The position numbers and the translations under genes are program-made. A stretch of DNA of 5,908 nucleotides from an uncultured Clostridia bacterium (GTDB taxonomy: Bacteria > Bacillota > Clostridia > Oscillospirales > Ruminococcaceae): NCBI GenBank assembly GCA_947629275.1, contig CANRDG010000115.1, positions 1 through 5,908 of the forward strand, written 5' to 3'. Position 1 is the first letter of the stretch. The number at the start of each line of letters is the position of its first letter. The notes under the pieces were generated by a model. It was not told the DNA's origin, did not search any database, and worked only from the letters and a program-made list of their open reading frames with translations. Below, in pieces: positions 1-5,118 of the stretch.

Positions 1-3
1 TTT

Positions 4-79
4 TGGAGCTGCTAACCAGATTCGAACTGGTGACCTCATCCTTACCAAGGATGTGCTCTACCACCTGAGCCATAGCAGC
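4..79 (-). tRNA. tRNA-Thr (anticodon GGT), CCA encoded
   Basis: On the minus strand a complete cloverleaf can be drawn. The 7-bp acceptor stem is GCTGCTA/TAGCAGC, the D arm is GCTC...GAGC, and the anticodon stem CATCC/GGATG closes the loop TTGGTAA, giving anticodon GGT, which reads threonine ACC/ACU codons. The T arm ends in the usual TTCGAAT loop. The discriminator base is T, as is common for threonine tRNAs of Gram-positive bacteria, and the CCA end is encoded (positions 6-4). It has its own strong promoter just upstream. No terminator is visible because only three bases of the window follow it. Confidence 0.97.
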
Positions 80-96
80 AACGTGTCAGCCTTATT

Positions 97-125
97 ATTA
101 TACACCGTTCGTCCCCGTTTGTCAA
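97..125 (-). promoter_or_regulatory. Consensus sigma-A promoter of tRNA-Thr
   Basis: Read on the minus strand, TTGACA (125-120) and TATAAT (102-97) are separated by exactly 17 nt, a perfect match to the housekeeping promoter consensus. Transcription would start near position 90, giving a 5' leader of about 10 nt before the mature tRNA end at 79. A strong promoter immediately before a stable RNA gene is expected and supports independent expression from the upstream carbonic anhydrase gene. Confidence 0.93.
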
Positions 126-155
126 GCACTTTTTCAAATTTTTTAAAAAAGGTGC
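126..155. other. AT-rich hairpin between carbonic anhydrase and tRNA promoter
   Basis: GCACTTTTT (126-134) pairs with AAAAAGGTGC (146-155) if one G is bulged, leaving an 11-nt AT-rich loop. It lies four bases past the carbonic anhydrase stop codon and directly next to the -35 box of the tRNA promoter. In the minus-strand transcript it could slow or end transcription of the carbonic anhydrase mRNA. However, no run of T follows the stem in that direction, so it is not a typical intrinsic terminator. Read-through into the tRNA gene is possible. Confidence 0.4.
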
Positions 156-159
156 AGCA

Positions 160-729
160 TTACATAAACCGTACCCTTCCGCTCTCTATATCATACATTG
201 CGCCGACGATCCTCAGCCCTTCGCTGCTTTCAAGCGACTGTATCTCCAGACTCCGCTCTATTATGCTTATACTGCGCACGACGTTGAGCTCGGCGGCTTT
301 TACAGGATCGCGCTCGCTGCCGATAGCCTGCTTTATTTCGTCTGTTATGTACTTTATATATCCGTCGGGGTCGTGCTCTATGGCGGCTGTTACCGCTCCA
401 CAATGGGTATGCCCCATCACGACTACCAGCTCACAGCCTAGGTGGCTGGCGGCGTACTCAATACTGCCCAGCTGGTGGTCGTCGATAACGTTGCCTGCGA
501 CACGTATGACAAAAATATCGCCTATGCCTGCGGAAAACACACTTTCAGGCACAACGCGCGAATCCGAACAGGTTATCACCACGGCATACGGTTGCTGGGC
601 GCTTACGGTCTCTTTTCTGCGCTCTGCTGAAAAATCGCCTGTTTTCAGCGATGTAACATAATCTTCGTTGCCTTTTTTCAATATTTTCAAAGCCTCATCT
701 GCGGAAACACATACAGTTTGATGCGACAT
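160..729 (-). CDS. Beta-class carbonic anhydrase
   Basis: Predicted cytoplasmic zinc enzyme of 189 residues that interconverts CO2 and bicarbonate, supplying bicarbonate to carboxylases and helping pH balance. The beta-class metal ligands are all visible: Cys54 and Asp56 in the motif CSDSR (Arg58 pairs with the Asp in this family), and His107 and Cys110 in GHTHCGA. The conserved RVAGN (76-80) and GSIEYA (88-93) segments also fit. The length is usual for a compact bacterial form. The start at 729 was chosen because it has a strong SD (GAGGTGA, 5 nt spacer). The reading frame stays open to an earlier ATG at 804, but that 25-residue extension has no family resemblance and would contain the gene's own promoter. 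The gene is transcribed away from the sigma factor operon. It is not next to cyanase or a bicarbonate transporter, so its exact role is not shown by context. The class assignment is firm; a finer subtype is not claimed. Confidence 0.95.
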   Translation of the reverse strand: MSHQTVCVSADEALKILKKGNEDYVTSLKTGDFSAERRKETVSAQQPYAVVITCSDSRVVPESVFSAGIGDIFVIRVAGNVIDDHQLGSIEYAASHLGCELVVVMGHTHCGAVTAAIEHDPDGYIKYITDEIKQAIGSERDPVKAAELNVVRSISIIERSLEIQSLESSEGLRIVGAMYDIESGRVRFM

Positions 730-734
730 AATAT

Positions 735-741
735 TCACCTC
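735..741 (-). promoter_or_regulatory. Shine-Dalgarno site setting the carbonic anhydrase start
   Basis: GAGGTGA on the minus strand sits 5 nt before the ATG at 729. It decides between this start and the in-frame ATG at 804, which has no comparable site. Given the promoter position, the site lies almost at the predicted 5' end of the mRNA. Confidence 0.85.
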
Positions 742-747
742 ATTTAC

Positions 748-776
748 ATTATAACACAAAAATATACAAAAGTAAA
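748..776 (-). promoter_or_regulatory. Promoter of the carbonic anhydrase gene (extended -10)
   Basis: On the minus strand, TTTACT (776-771, four of six matches to TTGACA) is followed after 17 nt by TATAAT (753-748). The -10 is preceded by TGT, giving the extended TGnTATAAT form, which can make up for a weak -35. The predicted start site is near 741, leaving a leader of only about 12 nt that begins at the SD sequence. Confidence 0.75.
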
Positions 777-797
777 CAGTTTTTTGCGTACAGTTTA

Positions 798-826
798 TTG
801 ACAAACGGACAAAAATTTGGTATACT
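798..826 (+). promoter_or_regulatory. Housekeeping-type promoter upstream of the ECF sigma operon
   Basis: TTGACA (798-803) and TATACT (821-826) are separated by 17 nt, and the -10 is preceded by TGG, giving an extended -10 (TGnTATACT). Its predicted start near 833 would give a leader of about 220 nt through both direct repeats into the sigma factor gene. It shares its first 11 bases, TTGACAAACGG, with the tRNA-Thr promoter. Its likely role is basal expression of the sigma/anti-sigma pair. Confidence 0.8.
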
Positions 827-856
827 AATTATACATTATACAATGAGGCACGGCAG

Positions 857-930
857 AAAAATTTTTTGAAAAATTTTTATTTTTGTTGTAACATTTTCAA
901 GTTTCGGCGTGTACTTATTAGTGAAAGCAT
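857..930 (+). repeat. Direct repeat copy 1 (74 nt) upstream of ECF sigma gene
   Basis: This copy matches 954-1027 at about 67 of 74 positions when aligned by eye. The last 44 nt (887-930) match at 42 of 44, while the AT-rich first 30 nt are less alike. The copies lie 97 nt apart in the same orientation and both precede the sigma gene. The conserved part coincides with the putative ECF promoter and its initial transcribed region, which argues for conservation by function or recent duplication. Confidence 0.95.
887..913 (+). promoter_or_regulatory. Putative ECF sigma-dependent promoter P1
   Basis: TGTAAC (887-892) resembles the AAC-containing -35 box used by ECF sigma factors. After a 15-nt spacer comes CGTGTA (908-913), which resembles the CGT-type -10 box. 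An A/T-rich stretch just upstream could act as an UP element. Neither box fits the sigma-A consensus. The assignment to the sigma factor encoded at 1051 is inferred from position and from the common self-activation of this family. Confidence 0.62.
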
Positions 931-943
931 TTTTTCGCTGATA

Positions 944-957
944 TTTTTGCGCAAAAA
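944..957. repeat. 14-bp perfect palindrome between the two putative ECF promoters
   Basis: TTTTTGCGCAAAAA reads the same on both strands and lies 27 nt upstream of the second TGTAAC box. It has no loop, so it would be a protein-binding dyad rather than an RNA hairpin. In an AT-rich region an A/T palindrome around GCGC can arise by chance, so function is uncertain. Confidence 0.35.
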
Positions 958-1027
958 AATTTTTGATAATTTTTTATTTTGGCTGTAACATTTTCGAATT
1001 TCGGCGTGTACTTATTAGTGAAAGCAT
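954..1027 (+). repeat. Direct repeat copy 2 (74 nt) upstream of ECF sigma gene
   Basis: Second copy of the repeat at 857-930. Within the core 984-1027 only two bases differ, both in the spacer between the two promoter boxes, while the boxes and the 14 nt after the -10 are identical. It ends 23 nt before the sigma start codon. Confidence 0.95.
984..1010 (+). promoter_or_regulatory. Putative ECF sigma-dependent promoter P2
   Basis: TGTAAC (984-989), a 15-nt spacer and CGTGTA (1005-1010) repeat P1 exactly in boxes and spacing. Transcription from about 1017 would give a normal leader of about 34 nt before the ATG at 1051, so this copy is well placed to drive the sigma gene directly. Confidence 0.66.
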
Positions 1028-1050
1028 ATTTTTAGGATCGGGGACTGTTT

Positions 1051-1584
1051 ATGAAAGACAGACTTATCTTAAAACTGAACAGCGGCAATGTAAGGGCTTT
1101 TGAGCAGATAATTGCTAAATACAGCGGTTATGTATTCGCGGTCATCAGAAACCACACGCGAGGGCTTCTTACAAAAGAGGACATAGAGGAAGTAGCGGAG
1201 GACACATTCGTAGCTTTATGGAGGGCGCGTGAGAGCGTAAATGCCGAGAGGAAGCTTATGCCTTACATAGCTGCGATAGCAAAAAACATTGCAGGCAACC
1301 ACTTGCGGACGGTAAGAGCTGCGGAGGGCATAGAAGAAAGGTCGCTTATTGACAACGGATACGCAAAAATGGAGACCGTATCTGACATACTCGAGGCGGC
1401 GGACAGGCTTAACAAAAAGCAATACGAAGTATTCATAAGATATTATTTCTACAGTGAGACGCTGAATGAAGTATCGGACGGAATGAGAATAAGCGCTTCT
1501 GACGCGAGGACTTCTCTGTACAGGGCGCGTGAATCGATAAAGGGATATTTATCGGAAAGGGGTTACAGTGATGAGATCGTTTAG
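1051..1584 (+). CDS. ECF-type RNA polymerase sigma factor (sigma-70 family)
   Basis: A 177-residue protein with the two-domain plan of extracytoplasmic-function sigma factors. Region 2 spans about residues 16-86. It includes the AFEQII start, the acidic stretch LTKEDIEEVAEDTFVALWRA typical of the core-polymerase-binding and -10-recognition helices, and PYIAAIAKNIAGNHLR. A short acidic linker follows. Region 4 spans about residues 115-168, with a helix-turn-helix ending in SDARTSLYRARESIKGYL that would read the -35 box. No other sigma regions or C-terminal extension are present. The start has only a weak SD (GGGGA) but is the first residue of the conserved fold and lies just after promoter P2. 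The stop overlaps the next gene by 14 nt, so the two are probably translationally coupled. It likely recognises the two repeated TGTAAC/CGTGTA promoters before it, which is inference. The ECF subgroup cannot be assigned by eye. Confidence 0.93.
   Translation: MKDRLILKLNSGNVRAFEQIIAKYSGYVFAVIRNHTRGLLTKEDIEEVAEDTFVALWRARESVNAERKLMPYIAAIAKNIAGNHLRTVRAAEGIEERSLIDNGYAKMETVSDILEAADRLNKKQYEVFIRYYFYSETLNEVSDGMRISASDARTSLYRARESIKGYLSERGYSDEIV
1557..1562 (+). promoter_or_regulatory. Shine-Dalgarno site inside the sigma gene for the membrane partner
   Basis: AAGGGG lies in the 3' end of the sigma gene, 8 nt before the ATG at 1571 and 5 nt before the adjoining in-frame GTG at 1568. The spacing favours ATG 1571, and the alternative adds only one residue. 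Confidence 0.8.
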
Positions 1585-3319
1585 GTTATTCAGAAAAAGC
1601 AAAAACATAATGCCAAATTCTCCTGAAAAGCTTACGCGCGAGGACAAGAAGCGCATTACTCAGAACGTTGAAAACAGGCTGGGGCTGAATGATGCGCGCC
1701 CGAGGCTCGGCGGCGGGCCTGTTATGGCAGCTCTTACCGCAATGGCAATGCTTACGCTTATGGTGGCAGGCGGTATTTATATTGCAGGAAAAGACGACAT
1801 GGTGATAGATTCTGCGGTGGATCCTGCCGGCAGTGAGATAGTTACTTCGCAGCTTGAATTTGCTTCAGACTATGTTTACTGCGATATGTACATCAGCGAG
1901 AACAATTCGTCGGTAACGATATCGCTGCCGTATGCTTACAATGGCATATCATCAGTGCCCACAATAAGCGTCAAGGGCGTTTCGGGCACAAGCGGCGTAA
2001 AGGCATACCTTATATCCAACGGCGGCTGGGGCAGCGCCTTTGTCGGCGGCTACTCTATGGGAGAGCTGCAAGTCAGGCTCGATCTGCCTTGGGAGTCGGG
2101 CACGGAGATAACCGTTGAAGGTCTGCTTGTTGACGTTGACGACATAAACGCGGCAAATGAAACTATAATCGTAAGATTTCCAAAGCCGCTGCGTTTTCAC
2201 TGCGTTGATACCACAGAGGACGAAGCTATTGATATTTCCATGACAAATGAGCTATATAACGGCGGCATAAAGAGCCTTACAGAAGTTACTTCTACAGAAT
2301 ACAGAGAACTGCAAAGCATAACTATGCTTACCGGCGAACCGCTTGACTGCTATGAGCAGAGCGACCTTTCCACGCCGAAAAACGATCTTACCGCAGATTA
2401 CGGACAGCGGCTGAGGTTTGGAAATGTTATTTCGCAGAGAGGTGACTTTGTTCTTCAAAAGTCGGCGCAGCTGAGCTATATCTACACAAACGCGCTGCTC
2501 ACTTTCCGCGATGGATACGGAAATGAATACAACGTCATCGCGGCACAGCAAAACGGCTCGCCTGTGGCTATACCCGACAGCGAAGCTATGCTTATAGACA
2601 TTATAGGAAGCTCGACATCGGACGAGTACAGCACGAATTACACAATGAATGCTCTGGCAGGAAACTTCTACTCGCAGGAGGTCATAGAAGATATTCAAGC
2701 CACTATGAGCGAAGAGCGTATAGGCAAGACTACACTGTCAAACGATATTTACTCTGTAGATGTTCAGTCGGTGCTGTGCGACGGAATTACGGCTAATATT
2801 CTTATGGTAATAACGCCGCTAAACGATGAGGCTAACGCTGATATACAAGACAGCGGTTTTTCGGCGCAGGCAGAGATATACTCATACGGCGGCAGCGCTA
2901 TAAAGGCAGACCTGCACAAACGAATGAGCAACAGTATTCTTTACAACGACCTTTACGCAAGGGTGTTGAGCTTTTCGGTAAGCCTTGAAGAACTTGGCAG
3001 CATAAACGCTGCTTCGTTAAAAATAAAACTGCCCGGCAGCGATGAAATTACTTTGAGCATGTCTCTTGGCAGCAACGTTGATATGAGCGAATTTGTATCG
3101 GAAGACGGAAAGAGCATATATCTTTCGCGGTACGCATTTTACGCGCCTGCCGATGATCCCTATGCAGCCGCTGAAAACGGCGAGTCATTTACGCTGTATC
3201 AGTACACCGGCGTTCAGGAAAAGCACACTGCCGCAAATTTCGGTCTGGAGGTATACAAACCCTCGATCATAGAAAAAATAGAATACAACGGCGAAACTTA
3301 CACTAAGAAAGGGGTTTGA
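1571..3319 (+). CDS. Putative anti-sigma factor / membrane sensor with large ectodomain
   Basis: I do not recognise this protein family. It has 582 residues: a basic N-terminus, a charged cytoplasmic segment (about 1-50, including SPEKLTREDKKRITQNVENR), one hydrophobic helix (about 51-73), and an ectodomain of about 510 residues. The N-terminus is positive and no cleavage site is evident, so a cytoplasmic N-terminus with the bulk outside is expected. The ectodomain is rich in Ser, Thr, Gly and alternating hydrophobic residues, suggesting beta structure, and has just four cysteines (104, 211, 260, 403). No HxxxCxxC zinc motif of the ZAS anti-sigma class, no enzyme motif and no carbohydrate-binding signature is visible. 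The main clue is context: it overlaps the ECF sigma gene by 14 nt and is the only other gene before the terminator, the usual arrangement for a sigma factor and its membrane anti-sigma. By that reading the first 50 residues hold the sigma factor and the ectodomain senses a surface signal. It could instead be an effector that the sigma factor controls. Confidence 0.6.
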   Translation: MRSFRLFRKSKNIMPNSPEKLTREDKKRITQNVENRLGLNDARPRLGGGPVMAALTAMAMLTLMVAGGIYIAGKDDMVIDSAVDPAGSEIVTSQLEFASDYVYCDMYISENNSSVTISLPYAYNGISSVPTISVKGVSGTSGVKAYLISNGGWGSAFVGGYSMGELQVRLDLPWESGTEITVEGLLVDVDDINAANETIIVRFPKPLRFHCVDTTEDEAIDISMTNELYNGGIKSLTEVTSTEYRELQSITMLTGEPLDCYEQSDLSTPKNDLTADYGQRLRFGNVISQRGDFVLQKSAQLSYIYTNALLTFRDGYGNEYNVIAAQQNGSPVAIPDSEAMLIDIIGSSTSDEYSTNYTMNALAGNFYSQEVIEDIQATMSEERIGKTTLSNDIYSVDVQSVLCDGITANILMVITPLNDEANADIQDSGFSAQAEIYSYGGSAIKADLHKRMSNSILYNDLYARVLSFSVSLEELGSINAASLKIKLPGSDEITLSMSLGSNVDMSEFVSEDGKSIYLSRYAFYAPADDPYAAAENGESFTLYQYTGVQEKHTAANFGLEVYKPSIIEKIEYNGETYTKKGV

Positions 3320-3336
3320 TACCTCTTTCTTTTTTT
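3305..3336 (+). terminator. Intrinsic terminator of the sigma/anti-sigma operon
   Basis: AAGAAAGGGGT (3305-3315) pairs with ACCTCTTTCTT (3321-3331) over 11 bp with one G-U pair and a 5-nt loop, followed by T residues to 3336. The stop codon TGA (3317-3319) falls in the loop, so the terminator begins inside the last codons of the membrane protein gene. It separates this operon from the Lrp operon. Confidence 0.88.
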
Positions 3337-3357
3337 GTATACTTTTTACTTTACTTA

Positions 3358-3386
3358 TTGACAAAGGCACAGGAAAAATGTATAAT
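3358..3386 (+). promoter_or_regulatory. Consensus sigma-A promoter of the Lrp-aminotransferase-ispE operon
   Basis: TTGACA (3358-3363) and TATAAT (3381-3386) match consensus in all twelve positions with a 17-nt spacer. The predicted start is near 3393, giving a leader of about 33 nt. So strong a promoter in front of a regulator suggests that it is held down by a repressor, possibly the Lrp-type protein it drives. Confidence 0.92.
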
Positions 3387-3404
3387 TATATTGTCCTTAA
3401 TATA
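3387..3404. promoter_or_regulatory. Candidate operator: inverted repeat over the Lrp start site
   Basis: TATATT (3387-3392), six bases, then AATATA (3399-3404) form a perfect 6+6 dyad directly after the -10 box, covering the expected transcription start. Lrp/AsnC proteins bind AT-rich imperfect dyads and often repress their own genes, so autoregulation here is plausible. Six-base A/T arms are weak evidence in AT-rich DNA. Confidence 0.35.
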
Positions 3405-3425
3405 CTTTAGAAGAGGGGTAATAAA

Positions 3426-3905
3426 ATGACACAGTTGCTTGAACTTCTGGCAAAAAATTCGCGGCTTTCAAATGCCGAACTTGCCGTACTTTTAGGAAAA
3501 AGCGAGCAGGAAGTTGCAGACGAGATAGAACAGCTTGAAAAAAGCGGCGTTATAAAGGGCTACACCACGCTTATTGACAGGGCGGTGGAAAACCCGAATT
3601 TGGTAACGGCATACATCGAGCTGAAAGTTACGCCCATGGCTGAAAGCGGCTTTGACGACATAGCGAAGTTTATTGCGCAGTATGATGCTGTAAAATCGGT
3701 AACGCTGATGTCGGGGGCATATGATCTGGGTATTACAATAATAGGCGAAAACCTGCGTGTTATCTCAGACTTTGTAGCGAGGCATCTTTCGACCATTGAC
3801 GGTGTTATATCAACAGCGACGCACTTTGAGCTGAAAAACTACAAAGAAAACGGCATACTTTTGTGCGACGAAGAAAACGACGAAAGAGGATTTGTATCCC
3901 CGTAA
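3426..3905 (+). CDS. Lrp/AsnC-family transcriptional regulator
   Basis: A 159-residue DNA-binding regulator. The N-terminal helix-turn-helix covers about residues 1-50, with RLSNAELAVLLGKSEQEV as the helix pair and LEKSGVIKGYTTLID as the typical link to the second domain. Residues about 58-138 form the alpha/beta ligand-binding (RAM) domain through which these proteins form dimers or octamers and bind amino acids. Recognisable parts are VTAYIELKV, VKSVTLMSGAYDLGITIIG (the glycine-containing turn of the effector pocket) and the final STATHFELKNYKE strand. The start has a strong SD (AAGAGGGG, 7 nt spacer). The length is close to the family norm, with an acidic C-terminal tail of about 15 residues. 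It is the first gene of its operon, 25 nt before the aminotransferase, so the aminotransferase and its own promoter are the likely targets. The effector amino acid cannot be read from the sequence. Confidence 0.92.
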   Translation: MTQLLELLAKNSRLSNAELAVLLGKSEQEVADEIEQLEKSGVIKGYTTLIDRAVENPNLVTAYIELKVTPMAESGFDDIAKFIAQYDAVKSVTLMSGAYDLGITIIGENLRVISDFVARHLSTIDGVISTATHFELKNYKENGILLCDEENDERGFVSP

Positions 3906-3930
3906 AAAATGACGAAAGAGGCTTTCCCCA

Positions 3931-5118
3931 ATGATAGATTATGATAAGATAGTTACCGAAAAGGCGCGTTCCATAAAGCCCTCGGGCATAAGAAAGTTTT
4001 TTGATATTGCCCAGCAGATGGACGGCGTTTTGAACCTTGGCGTGGGTGAGCCCGATTTCTTCACGCCGTGGAAGATACGCCAAAAAGCGATAACTGTACT
4101 TGAAAAGATAAAGACTTCATACACGGCAAATTCGGGGCTTATGGACTTGCGGCGCTCGATAAGCGGTTATCTTGACAGAACGATAGGCGTTAAATACGAG
4201 CCGAAAGATGAGATAATCGTGACGGTCGGCGGCTCGGAGGCTATAGACCTGGCTATAAGGGCATGCATCGGCGAGGGCGACGAGGTTTTGATAGTTGAGC
4301 CTTGCTTTGTTTGCTATGCGCCTATGGTACAGCTGGCAAACGGCACGGCTGTCACAATTGAAACTAAGCTGGAAAACAACTTCAAGCTGACTGCCGAAGA
4401 ACTTAAAGAAAAGATAACCCCGCGAACAAAAATGCTTATACTCCCCTACCCCAACAACCCAACGGGCGCGATAATGACTCGCGAGGACTTAGAGCCTATC
4501 GCCGAGGTTCTGAGAGATACTAATATGATCGTTGTTTCAGACGAGATATACTCTGCGCTTACATACGGCAAAGACCACTGCTCTATTGCCTCTCTTGACG
4601 GCATGAAAGAGCGCACTATACTGATAAACGGCTTTTCAAAGGGCTATGCCATGACCGGCTGGCGGCTTGGTTTTCTTGCAGGACCGCAGCCTATTTTGCA
4701 GCACATTCTGAAAATTCATCAGTACGCTATAATGTCATCGCCGACGGTGAGCCAGTATGCAGCCGTTACGGCTTTGGAAGAATGTGACGCGGACGTTCAG
4801 AAAATGGTGGACGAATACAACATAAGGCGCAGGTATTTGGTGTCGGCGTTCAACTCTATAGGACTTCCCTGCTTTGAGCCGGAGGGGGCGTTTTACGTTT
4901 TCCCGAGCATAAAGTCAACAGGGCTGACAAGCAAGGAATTCTGCGAACGGCTTGTTTACGAAAAGAGAGTTGCGGTAGTGCCGGGCGATGCTTTCGGCGA
5001 ATGCGGCGAGGGCTTTATAAGGGTATCATATGCGTATTCTTTGAGGAACTTAAAGCAGGCTGTTAAGCTTATCGGCGAATTTTTAGATGACCTTAAAAAG
5101 GAACGTGAGGGCAAATGA
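3931..5118 (+). CDS. Pyridoxal-phosphate aminotransferase, class I/II (fold type I)
   Basis: A 395-residue cytoplasmic enzyme that moves an amino group between an amino acid and a 2-oxo acid using pyridoxal phosphate. Key residues are visible. LGVGEPDF (36-43) is the N-terminal substrate loop. Asn176 in NPTG and Asp204 and Tyr207 in SDEIY hold the cofactor ring. Lys237 in SKGYAMTGWRLG forms the Schiff base, and Arg245 binds the phosphate. Arg364 in FIRVSYA binds the substrate carboxylate. The overall pattern fits the I-gamma group that includes PatA-like, aromatic and thermophilic-type aspartate aminotransferases. Phe126 is at the position where aspartate aminotransferases usually carry an aromatic residue stacking on the cofactor. 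The start has SD AAAGAGG with a 9-nt spacer. The substrate is not settled by sequence; aspartate, aromatic and branched-chain or N-acetyl-diaminopimelate substrates are all possible. The Lrp-type gene just before it suggests amino-acid-responsive control. Confidence 0.93.
   Translation: MIDYDKIVTEKARSIKPSGIRKFFDIAQQMDGVLNLGVGEPDFFTPWKIRQKAITVLEKIKTSYTANSGLMDLRRSISGYLDRTIGVKYEPKDEIIVTVGGSEAIDLAIRACIGEGDEVLIVEPCFVCYAPMVQLANGTAVTIETKLENNFKLTAEELKEKITPRTKMLILPYPNNPTGAIMTREDLEPIAEVLRDTNMIVVSDEIYSALTYGKDHCSIASLDGMKERTILINGFSKGYAMTGWRLGFLAGPQPILQHILKIHQYAIMSSPTVSQYAAVTALEECDADVQKMVDEYNIRRRYLVSAFNSIGLPCFEPEGAFYVFPSIKSTGLTSKEFCERLVYEKRVAVVPGDAFGECGEGFIRVSYAYSLRNLKQAVKLIGEFLDDLKKEREGK

Larger units (their letters stand above)
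730..1050. other. Divergent control region between carbonic anhydrase and ECF sigma genes
   Basis: This 321-nt gene-free stretch is very AT-rich. From left to right it holds the carbonic anhydrase SD and promoter (minus strand), a sigma-A-type promoter (plus strand), two direct repeats that each carry a putative ECF promoter (plus strand), a 14-bp palindrome between the two promoter cores, and a weak SD (GGGGA) before the sigma gene. I see no RNA gene, riboswitch or believable small ORF; the only short one noted is eight codons from an ATG at 843. Confidence 0.8.

Noticed and set aside
126..155. Intrinsic terminator for the carbonic anhydrase gene
   Set aside because: The stem is mostly A-T with a bulge, and no T-run follows it in the minus-strand direction. 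It is kept only as a hairpin of uncertain role.
53..661. Open frame of 202 codons on the plus strand
   Set aside because: It lies opposite the carbonic anhydrase gene, begins inside the tRNA and has no SD. The translation is rich in Ser, Leu and Pro with no family motif, so it is a shadow of the real minus-strand gene.
730..804. 25-residue N-terminal extension of carbonic anhydrase from an ATG at 804
   Set aside because: The promoter and a strong SD both lie inside it, and the extension has no family resemblance.
843..869. Leader peptide of eight codons starting at 843
   Set aside because: It has no SD, runs of regulatory codons are absent, and no attenuator hairpin follows. It is likely chance.
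857..1027. CRISPR array or insertion-sequence ends
   Set aside because: There are only two copies, in direct orientation, with a 23-nt gap and no target-site duplication or transposase nearby. The boxes and position suit promoters better.
2252..2698. 148-codon minus-strand open frame
   Set aside because: It is antisense to the membrane protein gene, with no initiation signal and a composition typical of a shadow frame.
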